A DNA stretch of 64,000 nucleotides from contig NZ_BMTV01000026.1 of assembly GCF_014649855.1 (NCBI RefSeq), positions 62,001-126,000 on the forward strand, in the 5' to 3' direction. This document shows, in pieces, positions 49,816-59,527 of the stretch; position 1 is the first letter of the stretch; each line of letters begins with the position of its first letter. Below the pieces are notes generated by a model. That model was not told the DNA's origin and made no database searches. It saw only the letters and a program-made list of their open reading frames with translations. Origin of the DNA: Streptomyces roseolus (lineage in GTDB: Bacteria > Actinomycetota > Actinomycetes > Streptomycetales > Streptomycetaceae). A program made the position numbers and the translations under genes.

Positions 49816-50865
49816 TCACCAGTCGCCGTCGGCGACCGGGGCGCCCGGCGGGGGCGGCGGCGGGCCGACCGGCTTGACCTGCCACGGGGCCGGCGGGGCC
49901 CACGGGTCGAGGTCGTCACCCAGCCAGTCCCCCACCGGCTTCACGTCGGCGAGGGCGTCGGAGGGGGCGAGGTCGGTGCCGTCGGGGTCGTCGTAGTCGA
50001 ACCAGGGGAGGCCCGCGCGGGTGTAGGCGGCGCGGTCGGCCGGCGACGGCGGAGGCTCCTCGCCGGTGATGCGGCGCCACTCGGGCGGCGTCACCAGGTG
50101 GACGAAGACGCGGGCCTCGGGGGTGTCCGACCAGTCCCGGGAGGCGCGGTCGTCCTTGTACACCTCCTGCCGCATGGTGCCGCCCGCGCCGATGCCCATG
50201 GCCGCGGCGGCGGGCGGCGGGGCCGCGGGGGCGGCCATCGCCATCGGCGGCGGGCCGCCGTAGCCGCCGAACGCCTGCGGGGGCGACGCGGCGAGGCGGC
50301 GGGCCCGCTCCTCGGCGAGGCGCCGCTGCTCCTCGCGCCAGGCGGCGCGGAGCTTCGGGTTGAGCGGGAAGGCCTGGAGCTGGAGGCCGCCGACGGTCTC
50401 CTCGCCGGTGACCTGGCCCTCGACGGTGGCGCCCGTGCCGAGCGGGACGGCGACGAACTGGCGCACCGTGCCCTTGCCGGAGTTGATGCCGTCGAGCCAC
50501 GGCTGACGGGGCAGTACCACGTAGTTCTGCGGGCGCCGGGAGAGCTTCCCGGTCCACTTCTCGCCGGAGACCGCGCAGACCTTGCCGACGCCGACCTGGA
50601 GCGCGGTGGGCTCCGGGCTGCCGGCGAAGCTCAGCCACATCGCCTCACGGAGGTGGACCGGCAGCATCACGCCGCCCTTGGCCCGCCACTGCTCGGGCAC
50701 GGTGCCGGGGTAGTCCTCGACCCGGCGGAGCGGAAAGGTGCCGAGGCCCGGCGGCAACCGGTGGGTGCCGGTCTCCGGCAGCCGCAGCGTCCGCATGAAA
50801 CGGACCCGCACCCCGTCCCCCAGCACCAGTGCGTCCCCGTCGATCCTGGTCGCGTTCGCGGTCAC
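49816..50865 (-). CDS. Streptomyces conserved hypothetical protein
   Basis: 349 residues. The start is conserved-looking: VTANATRIDGDALVLGDGVRVRF, then FPLRRVEDYPG, PVHLREAMWLSF and GVGKVCAVSGEKWTGKLS. Middle has a Pro/Ala/Met-rich stretch (APAAPPPAAAAMG) and the end is Pro-rich. No signal peptide, no membrane helix, no catalytic motif recognised. GTG 50865 has GGGGAG five bases upstream. Divergent from the PadR gene 111 bases away. Confidence 0.82.
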   Translation of the reverse strand: MTANATRIDGDALVLGDGVRVRFMRTLRLPETGTHRLPPGLGTFPLRRVEDYPGTVPEQWRAKGGVMLPVHLREAMWLSFAGSPEPTALQVGVGKVCAVSGEKWTGKLSRRPQNYVVLPRQPWLDGINSGKGTVRQFVAVPLGTGATVEGQVTGEETVGGLQLQAFPLNPKLRAAWREEQRRLAEERARRLAASPPQAFGGYGGPPPMAMAAPAAPPPAAAAMGIGAGGTMRQEVYKDDRASRDWSDTPEARVFVHLVTPPEWRRITGEEPPPSPADRAAYTRAGLPWFDYDDPDGTDLAPSDALADVKPVGDWLGDDLDPWAPPAPWQVKPVGPPPPPPGAPVADGDW

Positions 50866-50976
50866 CACGTCTCCCCTCGTCTCGGCACCGTCCCCCGTAA
50901 CACGTCCGGCCGGAGCGGCCGGTTCCCGTCGGGTGGCGGCTTGTCGGCGACGCCCCCCGGCGCTATCTTGCATTGC

Positions 50977-51351
50977 ATGGTTCCTGGTGACGCAAAGAAC
51001 GACGACGGCGGGGGAAGGGTCCCCAGCCAGCTGCGCAAGGGCGTGCTCGAGCACTGCGTCCTCGCGCTGCTCAGGGACGAGCCGAAGTACGGCGTCGAAC
51101 TCCTCGCCGAGCTCGCCTCGGTGAGCGTGATGACCACCAGCCAGGGCACGATCTACCCCCTCCTGTCGCGGCTGCGGCGGGAGGGGTTCGTCGACACCGA
51201 GCTGCGCGAGTCCCCCAGTGGGCCGCCGCGCCGCTACTACGCTCTGACGCCCCTCGGCCGGACCGCGCTCGCCGAGTTCGCCGGGGCGTGGCCACGCTTC
51301 CGGGACGCCGTCGACCATTTCCTCAACGACCCGCAGGGGGACACCGCATGA
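50977..51351 (+). CDS. PadR family transcriptional regulator
   Basis: 124 residues; PadR winged helix: LEHCVLALLRDEPKYGVELLAEL, the TSQGTIYPLLSRLRREGFVD wing and RRYYALTPLGR. It overlaps the next gene by four bases (ATGA). Such PadR/HAAS-membrane pairs are common; the regulator usually represses its own pair. A TATCTT -10-like element lies 7-12 bases upstream of ATG 50977, so the mRNA may start at or near the ATG (leaderless). No ribosome site is visible, which fits. Confidence 0.92.
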   Translation: MVPGDAKNDDGGGRVPSQLRKGVLEHCVLALLRDEPKYGVELLAELASVSVMTTSQGTIYPLLSRLRREGFVDTELRESPSGPPRRYYALTPLGRTALAEFAGAWPRFRDAVDHFLNDPQGDTA

Positions 51352-51920
51352 ACGCCATCGACCACCCGCTCGTCGCGGCCTACCTCGACTCCGTGGCCCG
51401 CGAGACCGCCGGGCTCCCCGCCGAGCGCAGGGCCGAACTCCTCGCGGACCTCCGCGAGCACATCGAGGTGAGCGAGGCCCGTGACGACGAGGCGGTCCGC
51501 GCCGTCCTCGCCGAGCTGGGCGAGCCCCGTACGGTGGCCGCCTCCGCGCTCGCCGAGGAGGGGGCGCCGGCCACCGCGGTCACCGCCGTGCCGACCGGAC
51601 CGCTCGCCGGCCGTCAGGCCGCCCGGATCATCGCGGTCCTGCCCGCCCTCGGCGGCCTGCTGATCCTCGGCTCCCCGTTCGCGGGCGCCCTGGTCCTGGC
51701 CATCGGACTCGCACTGCTGTGGAAGACCCCGCTGTGGGACGCCCGGCACAAGCGGATCGGTACGGCCACGGCTCTGGCCGTACCGGTGCTGCTGCTCCTC
51801 GGCGGGCTGTTCCTCGCCGGCGGCTGGGTCGGTCCGGTGGAGCTGCTGGTGATCGGTGTGTTCGCGATCGGCGTGCCGGTCTCCGGCGCGCTCGTCCTGA
51901 CGCGGGCGCTGCGCGTCTGA
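51348..51920 (+). CDS. HAAS-domain membrane protein (PadR partner)
   Basis: 190 residues. N-terminal helical HAAS signalling domain (VAAYLDSVARETAGLPAERR, ELGEPRTVAASALAE), then four hydrophobic helices in a row from about 95. Co-translated with PadR. Its product probably forms a small membrane signal unit with the regulator. Confidence 0.88.
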   Translation: MNAIDHPLVAAYLDSVARETAGLPAERRAELLADLREHIEVSEARDDEAVRAVLAELGEPRTVAASALAEEGAPATAVTAVPTGPLAGRQAARIIAVLPALGGLLILGSPFAGALVLAIGLALLWKTPLWDARHKRIGTATALAVPVLLLLGGLFLAGGWVGPVELLVIGVFAIGVPVSGALVLTRALRV

Positions 51921-51932
51921 CCGCCCGCGCGC

Positions 51933-52103
51933 CTACTCCTCGCGGGCGGCCTCGGCCTCGGCGCGTTCCGCGTCGAGGCCGGCCTGGGCGTGGAGGTAGA
52001 GGTCGCGGACGAACGACCTGGCTTCCGTCAGCGGGATGCCGGAGCCGAGGCCGAGCAGTCGTTCGGTCCAGGCGGCGTGCGGGTCGCCCTGCTCTTCGGC
52101 CAT
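51933..52103 (-). CDS. Small hypothetical protein, 56 residues
   Basis: Starts MAEEQGDPHAAWTERLLGLG and is followed by SGIPLTEARSFVRDLYLHAQAG and an acidic Ala/Glu end. GAAGGAG lies seven bases before ATG 52103, a strong site, so I think it is real. Helical, soluble. No family recognised. Convergent with the HAAS gene. Confidence 0.72.
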   Translation of the reverse strand: MAEEQGDPHAAWTERLLGLGSGIPLTEARSFVRDLYLHAQAGLDAERAEAEAAREE

Positions 52104-52170
52104 GACGTCACTCCTTCGGCCCCCTCTCCTCTCATCGTCCGCCCCGGGCCGACCGCCCGCAATTCCGTCC

Positions 52171-53577
<1,407 letters not shown>

Positions 53578-53578
53578 G

Positions 53579-53592
53579 GATGGGCGCTCTCC
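53579..53592. promoter_or_regulatory. Degenerate LacI-type operator at the GH1 start
   Basis: Matches GGAGAGCGCTCTCC at 11 of 14 positions (ends GCGCTCTCC on the plus strand). It starts one base upstream of the start codon and covers the ribosome site. Confidence 0.45.
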
Positions 53593-53616
53593 GGTGGTGG
53601 CGGTACGGGGGCGGGG

Positions 53617-54708
53617 TCAGGGCAGGACGTGGTCGGCGTTCAGCACCGTGCCGCGCTCGGGGCGGTACAGGTCGAAGCCCCGGGTGTCGCACTGGAGGCC
53701 GCCGTTGATGCAGTGGTCGACCAGCGCCTTGAGGGTGCGCTCCTCCCAGGCGTTGAAGAAGTCGTAGTGGAAGGAGTAGCCGCGGCCGCTGGCCAGGCGG
53801 ACCCGGCTCATGTCGCCGTTGACCGGCCAGGCCATCTTGAACTCGATCATCGGCAGGGCGACCGGGTGGGAGGCCGGGCACATGTTGTCGTTGGTACCGG
53901 GCTTCACGACCGGGTAGGCCATGTGGCTCTGGTGGTCGGGCGTGTCGAGGTGCAGGCCGTTCCAGCAACTGGGCGCCTGCATGCGGAGGTTGAGCTGGAC
54001 GTCGGGCCGGCTCGGACAGCTCGCCGGGATGTCGGTGTTGAAGAAGCTGTCACCGCACTCCCAGCCCTCGACGAAGCCCTTGTGGCTCCGGAACTGCTGC
54101 TCGGTCTGCATCGGGTTGCCGACGACGAACCGCAGTCCCTTCGGGAAGGGCCGGACGCTCCGGTAGTCGGTGACGCCCGCCTTGTAGTAGATGACCTGCG
54201 GGCCGACGGGCAGGATCTTCTGGTCGCCGTTGTACAGCGAGGGCATCCAGTAGGCGGAGGCGTCCGCGGGTGCCTTGCAGGTGGTGGTGCCTCCGTGGAG
54301 CGTGCCGGTGGTGCTGGCGGCGTCGGTGGAGGTGTTGCCCATGAACGTGTGGTCGTGGGACTTGCCGAACTGGCCGGGGTAGACGATCGGGTCGTCCGGC
54401 GCGGTGTGGGAGACGGCGCAGCCGGCCTGGAACTCGTGGTGGTAGGCCGGGGGCGGGGTGGCCGTGGACGGGACGACGCCGGTGACCGGCGGGTTCGCCG
54501 GGATGTACCCGTCTCCGTCGGCGTCGTCGCCCGACGCCTGGGTGGAGGCGGCCATCCGGTGCCCGACGTGGTGGACGGCCGCGGCGACGGCGGGCGGGAC
54601 GCCGCCCTCGGGGTCCGTGGCCTGGGCGACCGTGCCGATGCCGAGGGCGCCGGCGATGAGGGCCGTGCTGACGAGGAGTACGGAGAGCCGCTTCGGACTC
54701 GATCTCAT
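53617..54708 (-). CDS. Secreted DUF1996 protein
   Basis: 363 residues. Signal peptide (MRSSPKRLSVLLVSTALIAG, cut near AQA). DUF1996 domain with conserved QFGKSHDHTFMGNTS, YWMPSLYNG, FVVGNPMQ, and several Cys pairs (AGCAVS, GWECGDSFF, PASCPSRP, SCWNGL). The family is frequent in fungi, often with cell wall domains; activity is not established. AGGAGA six bases before ATG 54708. Its position among secreted glycanases suggests a role in glycan binding or processing. Confidence 0.92.
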   Translation of the reverse strand: MRSSPKRLSVLLVSTALIAGALGIGTVAQATDPEGGVPPAVAAAVHHVGHRMAASTQASGDDADGDGYIPANPPVTGVVPSTATPPPAYHHEFQAGCAVSHTAPDDPIVYPGQFGKSHDHTFMGNTSTDAASTTGTLHGGTTTCKAPADASAYWMPSLYNGDQKILPVGPQVIYYKAGVTDYRSVRPFPKGLRFVVGNPMQTEQQFRSHKGFVEGWECGDSFFNTDIPASCPSRPDVQLNLRMQAPSCWNGLHLDTPDHQSHMAYPVVKPGTNDNMCPASHPVALPMIEFKMAWPVNGDMSRVRLASGRGYSFHYDFFNAWEERTLKALVDHCINGGLQCDTRGFDLYRPERGTVLNADHVLP

Positions 54709-54853
54709 GGGGATCTCCTGCCCGTGGGGGTGGGTGCGCGTGAACGCGGGGACGCCACGCGACTGATGGGGTGGCGGTTGCGCTTCGTGCGGTGGTGCCG
54801 GGGTGGCGGGGCCGAGCGGCGGGCCCCGCCACCCGTCAGGGAGGCCCGGGTCG

Positions 54854-57022
54854 TCAGCTGTAGACGCCGAACTCGTGGAGCGAGTAGCCCCAGCCGGTGC
54901 CCCGGGCGGTCAGCTGGAGCTTGACGTAGCGGGCGGTGGTGGAGGTCTCGACGGTGTCGACGTCACCGTTGCCCGTGGTGGTGGTGTGCACCGTCCGCCA
55001 GGTGGTGCCGTCGTCGGACACCTGCACCTCGTAGGACTTGGCGTAGGCGGGGTCCCAGACGAGCTGGAGGGTGCGGATGGGCTTGGCCGAGCCGAGGTCG
55101 ACCTGGATCCACTGCGGGTCGCTCCAGTCGCTGGCCCAGCGGGTGGAGGGGTTGCCGTCGGTGGCGTGGGAGGCGGGGCAGGGGCAGTCGCCGTAGGAGG
55201 CCTGGGCGGAGGAGGCGGTGGTGGGCCTGTTCAGGGCGAGGTTCGTGCCGCTGACGGGAGGGGCGACGACCTTCACCGACTTGGTCTCGATGCCGGCGTT
55301 GCCGCGGCCGTCCTCGGCCTGGATGTAGACCTTCCAGACGCCGAGCTTCTCGGGAGCGGTGACGGCGAAGGTGCCGTTGCCCAGGGAGCGCCACCGCGCG
55401 TCGACGAGGCGCTTGTCGCCGTTGGCGTAGTTGCCGCTGAGGTAGATCTTGGGGGTGATCGGGTCGCCGTCGGGGTCGCGGATGTCGGCGCGGACGGTGA
55501 ACTCGCGGCCGGCCGGGGCCGCCGTGGGCGTGCTGACGGTCATGTTCGTGATGACGGGCGGGGTGTTGTCACCCGTGGTGGAGCCGGCGTACGCCTTCTT
55601 CACCGCGTAGTACGACAGCCGCTTCAGACCGTCCGGGAGGAGGTTGAACCAGACGCCGCCGAAGTCGTGCTCCAGGCCGTAGTGGAACATCGTCGCACCC
55701 AGGGCCACGCCCCGGTGCCCGGTGACGCACTCCCAGGCCTTCGTGTAGCCCTCGGCCTTCTGGACGTCGGTCGGCTCATCGGGGACGCCGTTGACGTCGT
55801 CGGGCACCTCCCACTCGCCGGCGTTCCCCGTCTCGGTGATGAGGTACGGCTTGTCGTACCCGCCGTCGATCCAGTCCTGGCGCACCCCGCAGATGTCGCC
55901 GTAGGCGTTCATCGAGTACAGGTCGAGGTCGGGGGCGTTGCGCTTGTAGTACGGCCAGGCGCCGGTCCACGCGTCCGTGGACGTGACGGGGTGGTCGGGG
56001 TCGATGGAGTGGATCTTCTTGGCGACGTCGTTGACGAAGGTCGTGTACGCGTTGCGCTGGTTCTCCAGCTCGGTGCCGCTGTAGCAGTTCTGCAGGCCGA
56101 GGACCGACTCGTTGCCGACGTTCCACATCAGTGTCGCCGGGTGGGACTTGTAGGTGTCGACCCACTTGGCGAACTCGGTGAGCATGGTGTTCTTGTACGT
56201 CGTGTCGGTGACGTAGTCGACGCAGCCGCCCGAGCCCGGTCCGCCGCCCGGCTGGAGCCAGAAGCCGTTCATCACCTTCAGGCCCTGGGCGGCCGCGGCG
56301 TCGAGCAGGGGCTTGCTGGAGGCGTCGGTCCCCCAGGTGCGGAGGGTGTTGACGCCCATCGACCTCAGGTCCGGCATGTAGCGGGGGGCGTCGGCCATCG
56401 CCGGGCCCCAGGTGAGTCCCTTGACCGTGTACGGCTGTCCGCCGACGGTCAGCCGCCAGTCGCCCTGCGAGCCGGTCACCCTCACCGCGCCGGCCGGCGG
56501 GGGGTTGGTTCCGCCGTCAGTGCCGTAGACCTGGAACTCCCACAGGGAGTAGCCGTATCCGGTGGCACGAGCGAGGCCCTGCATGCGGACGTACCGGCCC
56601 GAGCCGGAGACGGCGAGGTCGTCGGTGCCGCCGTCGCCGCCCGTCACGGTCTTCAGGGTGCGCCAGTCGGTGCCGTTGTCGGACGCCTGGATCTCGTAGT
56701 TCCTGCCGTAGGCGCCCTCCCAGGTCAGGACGACGCGGCTCAGGTCCTTGCGGGCGCCGAGGTCGACCTGGAGCCACTGGGCGTCCGTCCACTGGCTCGC
56801 CCAGCGGGTGCCGGTCAGGTTGCCGTCGACCGCGGCGGACGCGGCGTAGCCGGCGCCCTCGACCGAGGAGGCGGTGGCGGTCCTCCCCTGGGAGAGAAGG
56901 GTCTCGGCGGCGGTGGCGGGCGCCGCGGTGAGCACGGTGACGGAGGCGGCGAGCAGGGCGCCGAGGGACACGAGCGAGGCCGTGGCGCGGGCCCGCCTTC
57001 GTGCGGTCGGGGCGGTGGTCAT
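54854..57022 (-). CDS. Secreted GH2/GH5-type glycosidase between two discoidin domains
   Basis: 722 residues. Signal peptide, then an F5/8-type discoidin (CBM32-like) domain about 38-167 (ETLLSQGRTATASSVEGAGY). Catalytic TIM-barrel about 180-470: YTVKGLTWGP, acid/base Glu in LMWNVGNESVLG and nucleophile Glu in PYLITETGNAGEW, as in GH2 family C-terminal barrels. A beta domain about 480-580 (TPPVITNMTVSTPTAAPAG) and a second discoidin about 590-722. Start ATG 57022 with AGGAG. Probably attacks beta-linked glycan outside the cell. Confidence 0.9.
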   Translation of the reverse strand: MTTAPTARRRARATASLVSLGALLAASVTVLTAAPATAAETLLSQGRTATASSVEGAGYAASAAVDGNLTGTRWASQWTDAQWLQVDLGARKDLSRVVLTWEGAYGRNYEIQASDNGTDWRTLKTVTGGDGGTDDLAVSGSGRYVRMQGLARATGYGYSLWEFQVYGTDGGTNPPPAGAVRVTGSQGDWRLTVGGQPYTVKGLTWGPAMADAPRYMPDLRSMGVNTLRTWGTDASSKPLLDAAAAQGLKVMNGFWLQPGGGPGSGGCVDYVTDTTYKNTMLTEFAKWVDTYKSHPATLMWNVGNESVLGLQNCYSGTELENQRNAYTTFVNDVAKKIHSIDPDHPVTSTDAWTGAWPYYKRNAPDLDLYSMNAYGDICGVRQDWIDGGYDKPYLITETGNAGEWEVPDDVNGVPDEPTDVQKAEGYTKAWECVTGHRGVALGATMFHYGLEHDFGGVWFNLLPDGLKRLSYYAVKKAYAGSTTGDNTPPVITNMTVSTPTAAPAGREFTVRADIRDPDGDPITPKIYLSGNYANGDKRLVDARWRSLGNGTFAVTAPEKLGVWKVYIQAEDGRGNAGIETKSVKVVAPPVSGTNLALNRPTTASSAQASYGDCPCPASHATDGNPSTRWASDWSDPQWIQVDLGSAKPIRTLQLVWDPAYAKSYEVQVSDDGTTWRTVHTTTTGNGDVDTVETSTTARYVKLQLTARGTGWGYSLHEFGVYS

Positions 57023-57144
57023 GAAGGCTCCTGGACGGGGAGGGGGAGGGGTCGTCCTTCCGGGCGGCGCGGCGGGACGGGGCGTCGCCCGGAAGGGGTG
57101 GGAGGGCCGGGGCGCGGCGGCGGGCGCCGCGCCCCGGCGGGTCG

Positions 57145-59337
57145 TCACGGGAAGTGGACGACGGTGGAGGGCACGGTGGAGGTGCCGGCGGGGATGGTGG
57201 ACGCCCCGGTGTCGTTGATGACGTGGTTGTAGTGGCCCATGCCGCCGAGGGACACCACCAGGAGGCTGTGGAACTTCACCCCGGGCTTGACGGGCGCCTT
57301 GAAGCCGTGGTCCTGGACGATGGTCGGGTCCACGTTGTAGTTGCAGTAGCTGCCGAGTCCCCACGCCTCGTGGGTGTTCACGGAGTCGTCGACGCGGTAG
57401 GCGGCGTAGCCCTTGGTGGCGCCGTTCTGGATGGCGGCCTGGTTGGGGGCGTCGTACGCCTTCTCGTTCTGGTAGAAGATCGTGCGGCCGCGCTCGCCGT
57501 ACCACTCGACGTCGTACTTGTTGAAGTGCTCGACGAACAGGCCGGTGGCCAGCACGTCGTCGCCGTTGACGCGGACGCCGTAGTCGGCGCGGTTGGTCTC
57601 CCAGCCCCAGCCCTCGCCGTGGTCGGCGCGCCACACCCAGGTGTGGTCGATGATGGCGTCGTCGCTGTTCACGACCATGCTGGTGGTGGCCTTGCCGACG
57701 TGGGCGCCGCCGATGCGGATGTACACGTCCTGCACGGTGGTGGGGTTGGCGGCGTGGTCGGCGCCGGCGCCCTGCGGGCCGATCTCCAGGAGGGTCGGGG
57801 AGTTGACCGGGCCCGCGTCGATCAGGAAGCCGGCGAGCCGGACGCCGTCGACGTCGGCCACCCGCATCGCGGTGACGCCGTTGTCGGGGATGATCGTGGC
57901 GAGGCCGAGGCCGAGCACGATCGTGTTCGCCCGGTTCACGTTGATGGTCTGGTCGACGTGGTAGACGCCCGGGGTGAACAGCAGGTGCAGGCCCTGGGCG
58001 AGGGCCTGGTTGATGGTGGCGGCGGTGGTGCCCGGCTTGACCACGTAGAACTGGCCGAGCGGGATGGACTCGCCCTGCGGGGTGCCGTTGGCCCAGGTGG
58101 TGCCGCGGGCGTTCACGCGCTTGGCCGGCGCGAAGACCTTGTACTCGCCGCCGTCGAGGTAGAGGTAGGGCTTCTCGCGGGAGATCGGGGTGGTGTCGAG
58201 CGTGGTGTAGCGCGGCTCGGGGAAGGAGGTCGCGGGCGCGCCCTCGGTGCCGGAGAAGGTCTGGTTCCAGACGCTGTTGGACCAGCCGCCGATCGAGCTG
58301 TCGCGGGTGTACCACTGCTGCTGCGAGTAGTTGCCGACCTGGCCGTCGATCTTGGAGTCGGCGATGTAGCCGCCGGAGGCCCAGCCGTAGCCGTTCGGAG
58401 CGAGGTTGAGGCCGCCCTTGACGTGCATGCGGCGGAAGGAGGACGCCTGCGAGACCGCCCACCGGTTGGTGCCGCTGACCGGGTTGAGGGTCAGGCCCTC
58501 GGCGCCGCGCCAGAAGTTCTGGGTGGCGTTGCCGTTGAACCAGCCCGCGTCGACGGTGACGTCGCCGTTGATGACGGTGTCGCCCGGGCGCAGCCCGAGG
58601 CCGGCGATCTGGGTGTAGAAGCCGATCTGCGCGTTCAGGTTGTTGTACGTGCCCGGCTTGAACAGGAAGGCGTGACGGCCCGAGCCGAACTGGGCCGACT
58701 CCTGCTCCTGGAACACCTGGTCCAGCTTGCCCTGGATGTTCGGGGTCGACGGGTCGATGACGTGCACGTTGGGGCCGAGGTCGCCGCCGCCGGGCAGCGT
58801 CGGGCCGGTGCCGTCGGTGGAGCCGTACACCTGGAACTCCCAGAGGGAGTAGCCGTATCCGGTGCCGCGGGTGAGGCCGTTCATGCGGACGTAGCGGCCG
58901 GAGCCGGAGAGGGTGACCTCGTCGGTGCCGCCGTCGCCGGCGGAGACGGCGGTGACGGTGCGCCAGTCGGTGCCGTTGTCGGAGGCCTGGATCTGGTAGC
59001 TCTTGCCGTAGGCGGCCTCCCAGGTGAGGACGGCCCGGCTGAGCTGCCGGCTGGCGCCGAGGTCGACCTGGAGCCACTGGGGGTCCTGCCACTGGCTGGC
59101 CCAGCGGGTGCCGAGGTCGCCGTCGACGGCCGCGGAGGCGGGGAAGACGGCTCCTTCGACGGTGGAGGCGGTGGCCGTCTTCCCCTGGGAGAGCAGGGTC
59201 TCGGCGGCCTGGGCCGCGGTCGTGGGGACGACCGCGAGCAGGGTGCCGGCCAGGGAGGCGACGAGGGCGCCGATCGTGGTGCGGCGGAGGGGGGACGCGG
59301 GGCGCCGGCGTGGCGGCGGGGACCCAACGGAGGACAT
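57145..59337 (-). CDS. Secreted discoidin plus right-handed beta-helix protein
   Basis: 730 residues. Signal peptide (cut near AAQA), an N-terminal discoidin domain almost identical in pattern to that of the neighbouring gene (ETLLSQGKTATASTVEGAVF), then ~550 residues of beta-helix: FLFKPGTYNNLNAQIGFYTQ, LGLGLATIIPDNGV, VDGVRLAGFLIDAG, AIIDHTWVWRAD. These resemble GH55/pectate-lyase-superfamily solenoids; often annotated as coagulation factor 5/8 protein. I cannot identify catalytic residues. GAGGAG lies four bases before ATG 59337. The LacI-type operator is 33-46 bases upstream. Confidence 0.88.
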   Translation of the reverse strand: MSSVGSPPPRRRPASPLRRTTIGALVASLAGTLLAVVPTTAAQAAETLLSQGKTATASTVEGAVFPASAAVDGDLGTRWASQWQDPQWLQVDLGASRQLSRAVLTWEAAYGKSYQIQASDNGTDWRTVTAVSAGDGGTDEVTLSGSGRYVRMNGLTRGTGYGYSLWEFQVYGSTDGTGPTLPGGGDLGPNVHVIDPSTPNIQGKLDQVFQEQESAQFGSGRHAFLFKPGTYNNLNAQIGFYTQIAGLGLRPGDTVINGDVTVDAGWFNGNATQNFWRGAEGLTLNPVSGTNRWAVSQASSFRRMHVKGGLNLAPNGYGWASGGYIADSKIDGQVGNYSQQQWYTRDSSIGGWSNSVWNQTFSGTEGAPATSFPEPRYTTLDTTPISREKPYLYLDGGEYKVFAPAKRVNARGTTWANGTPQGESIPLGQFYVVKPGTTAATINQALAQGLHLLFTPGVYHVDQTINVNRANTIVLGLGLATIIPDNGVTAMRVADVDGVRLAGFLIDAGPVNSPTLLEIGPQGAGADHAANPTTVQDVYIRIGGAHVGKATTSMVVNSDDAIIDHTWVWRADHGEGWGWETNRADYGVRVNGDDVLATGLFVEHFNKYDVEWYGERGRTIFYQNEKAYDAPNQAAIQNGATKGYAAYRVDDSVNTHEAWGLGSYCNYNVDPTIVQDHGFKAPVKPGVKFHSLLVVSLGGMGHYNHVINDTGASTIPAGTSTVPSTVVHFP

Positions 59338-59369
59338 GGATCTCCTCGGTGATACGTGGCGGACACATG

Positions 59370-59383
59370 GGAGAGCGCTCTCC
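59370..59383. promoter_or_regulatory. LacI-family operator, perfect 14-bp palindrome
   Basis: GGAGAGCGCTCTCC. Differs from the CebR box at only four outer positions and shares the GAGCGCTC core. It lies between the beta-helix gene start and a TTGACC -35-like box (minus strand, 59412-59417), so a bound repressor would cover the promoter. The divergent LacI gene is 145 bases away. Confidence 0.8.
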
Positions 59384-59527
59384 GAAACCTTGCATGCGGG
59401 GCGACTCGACGGTCAAGGCATGCGACATGACTTTTCTTTTGGCTTGCATTAAGCATCGATCGGAGGCGGCGGCCGCGCGGCGGCGTCTGCACACCCACCG
59501 GACACACCGCACCGATAAAGTGCGTGG

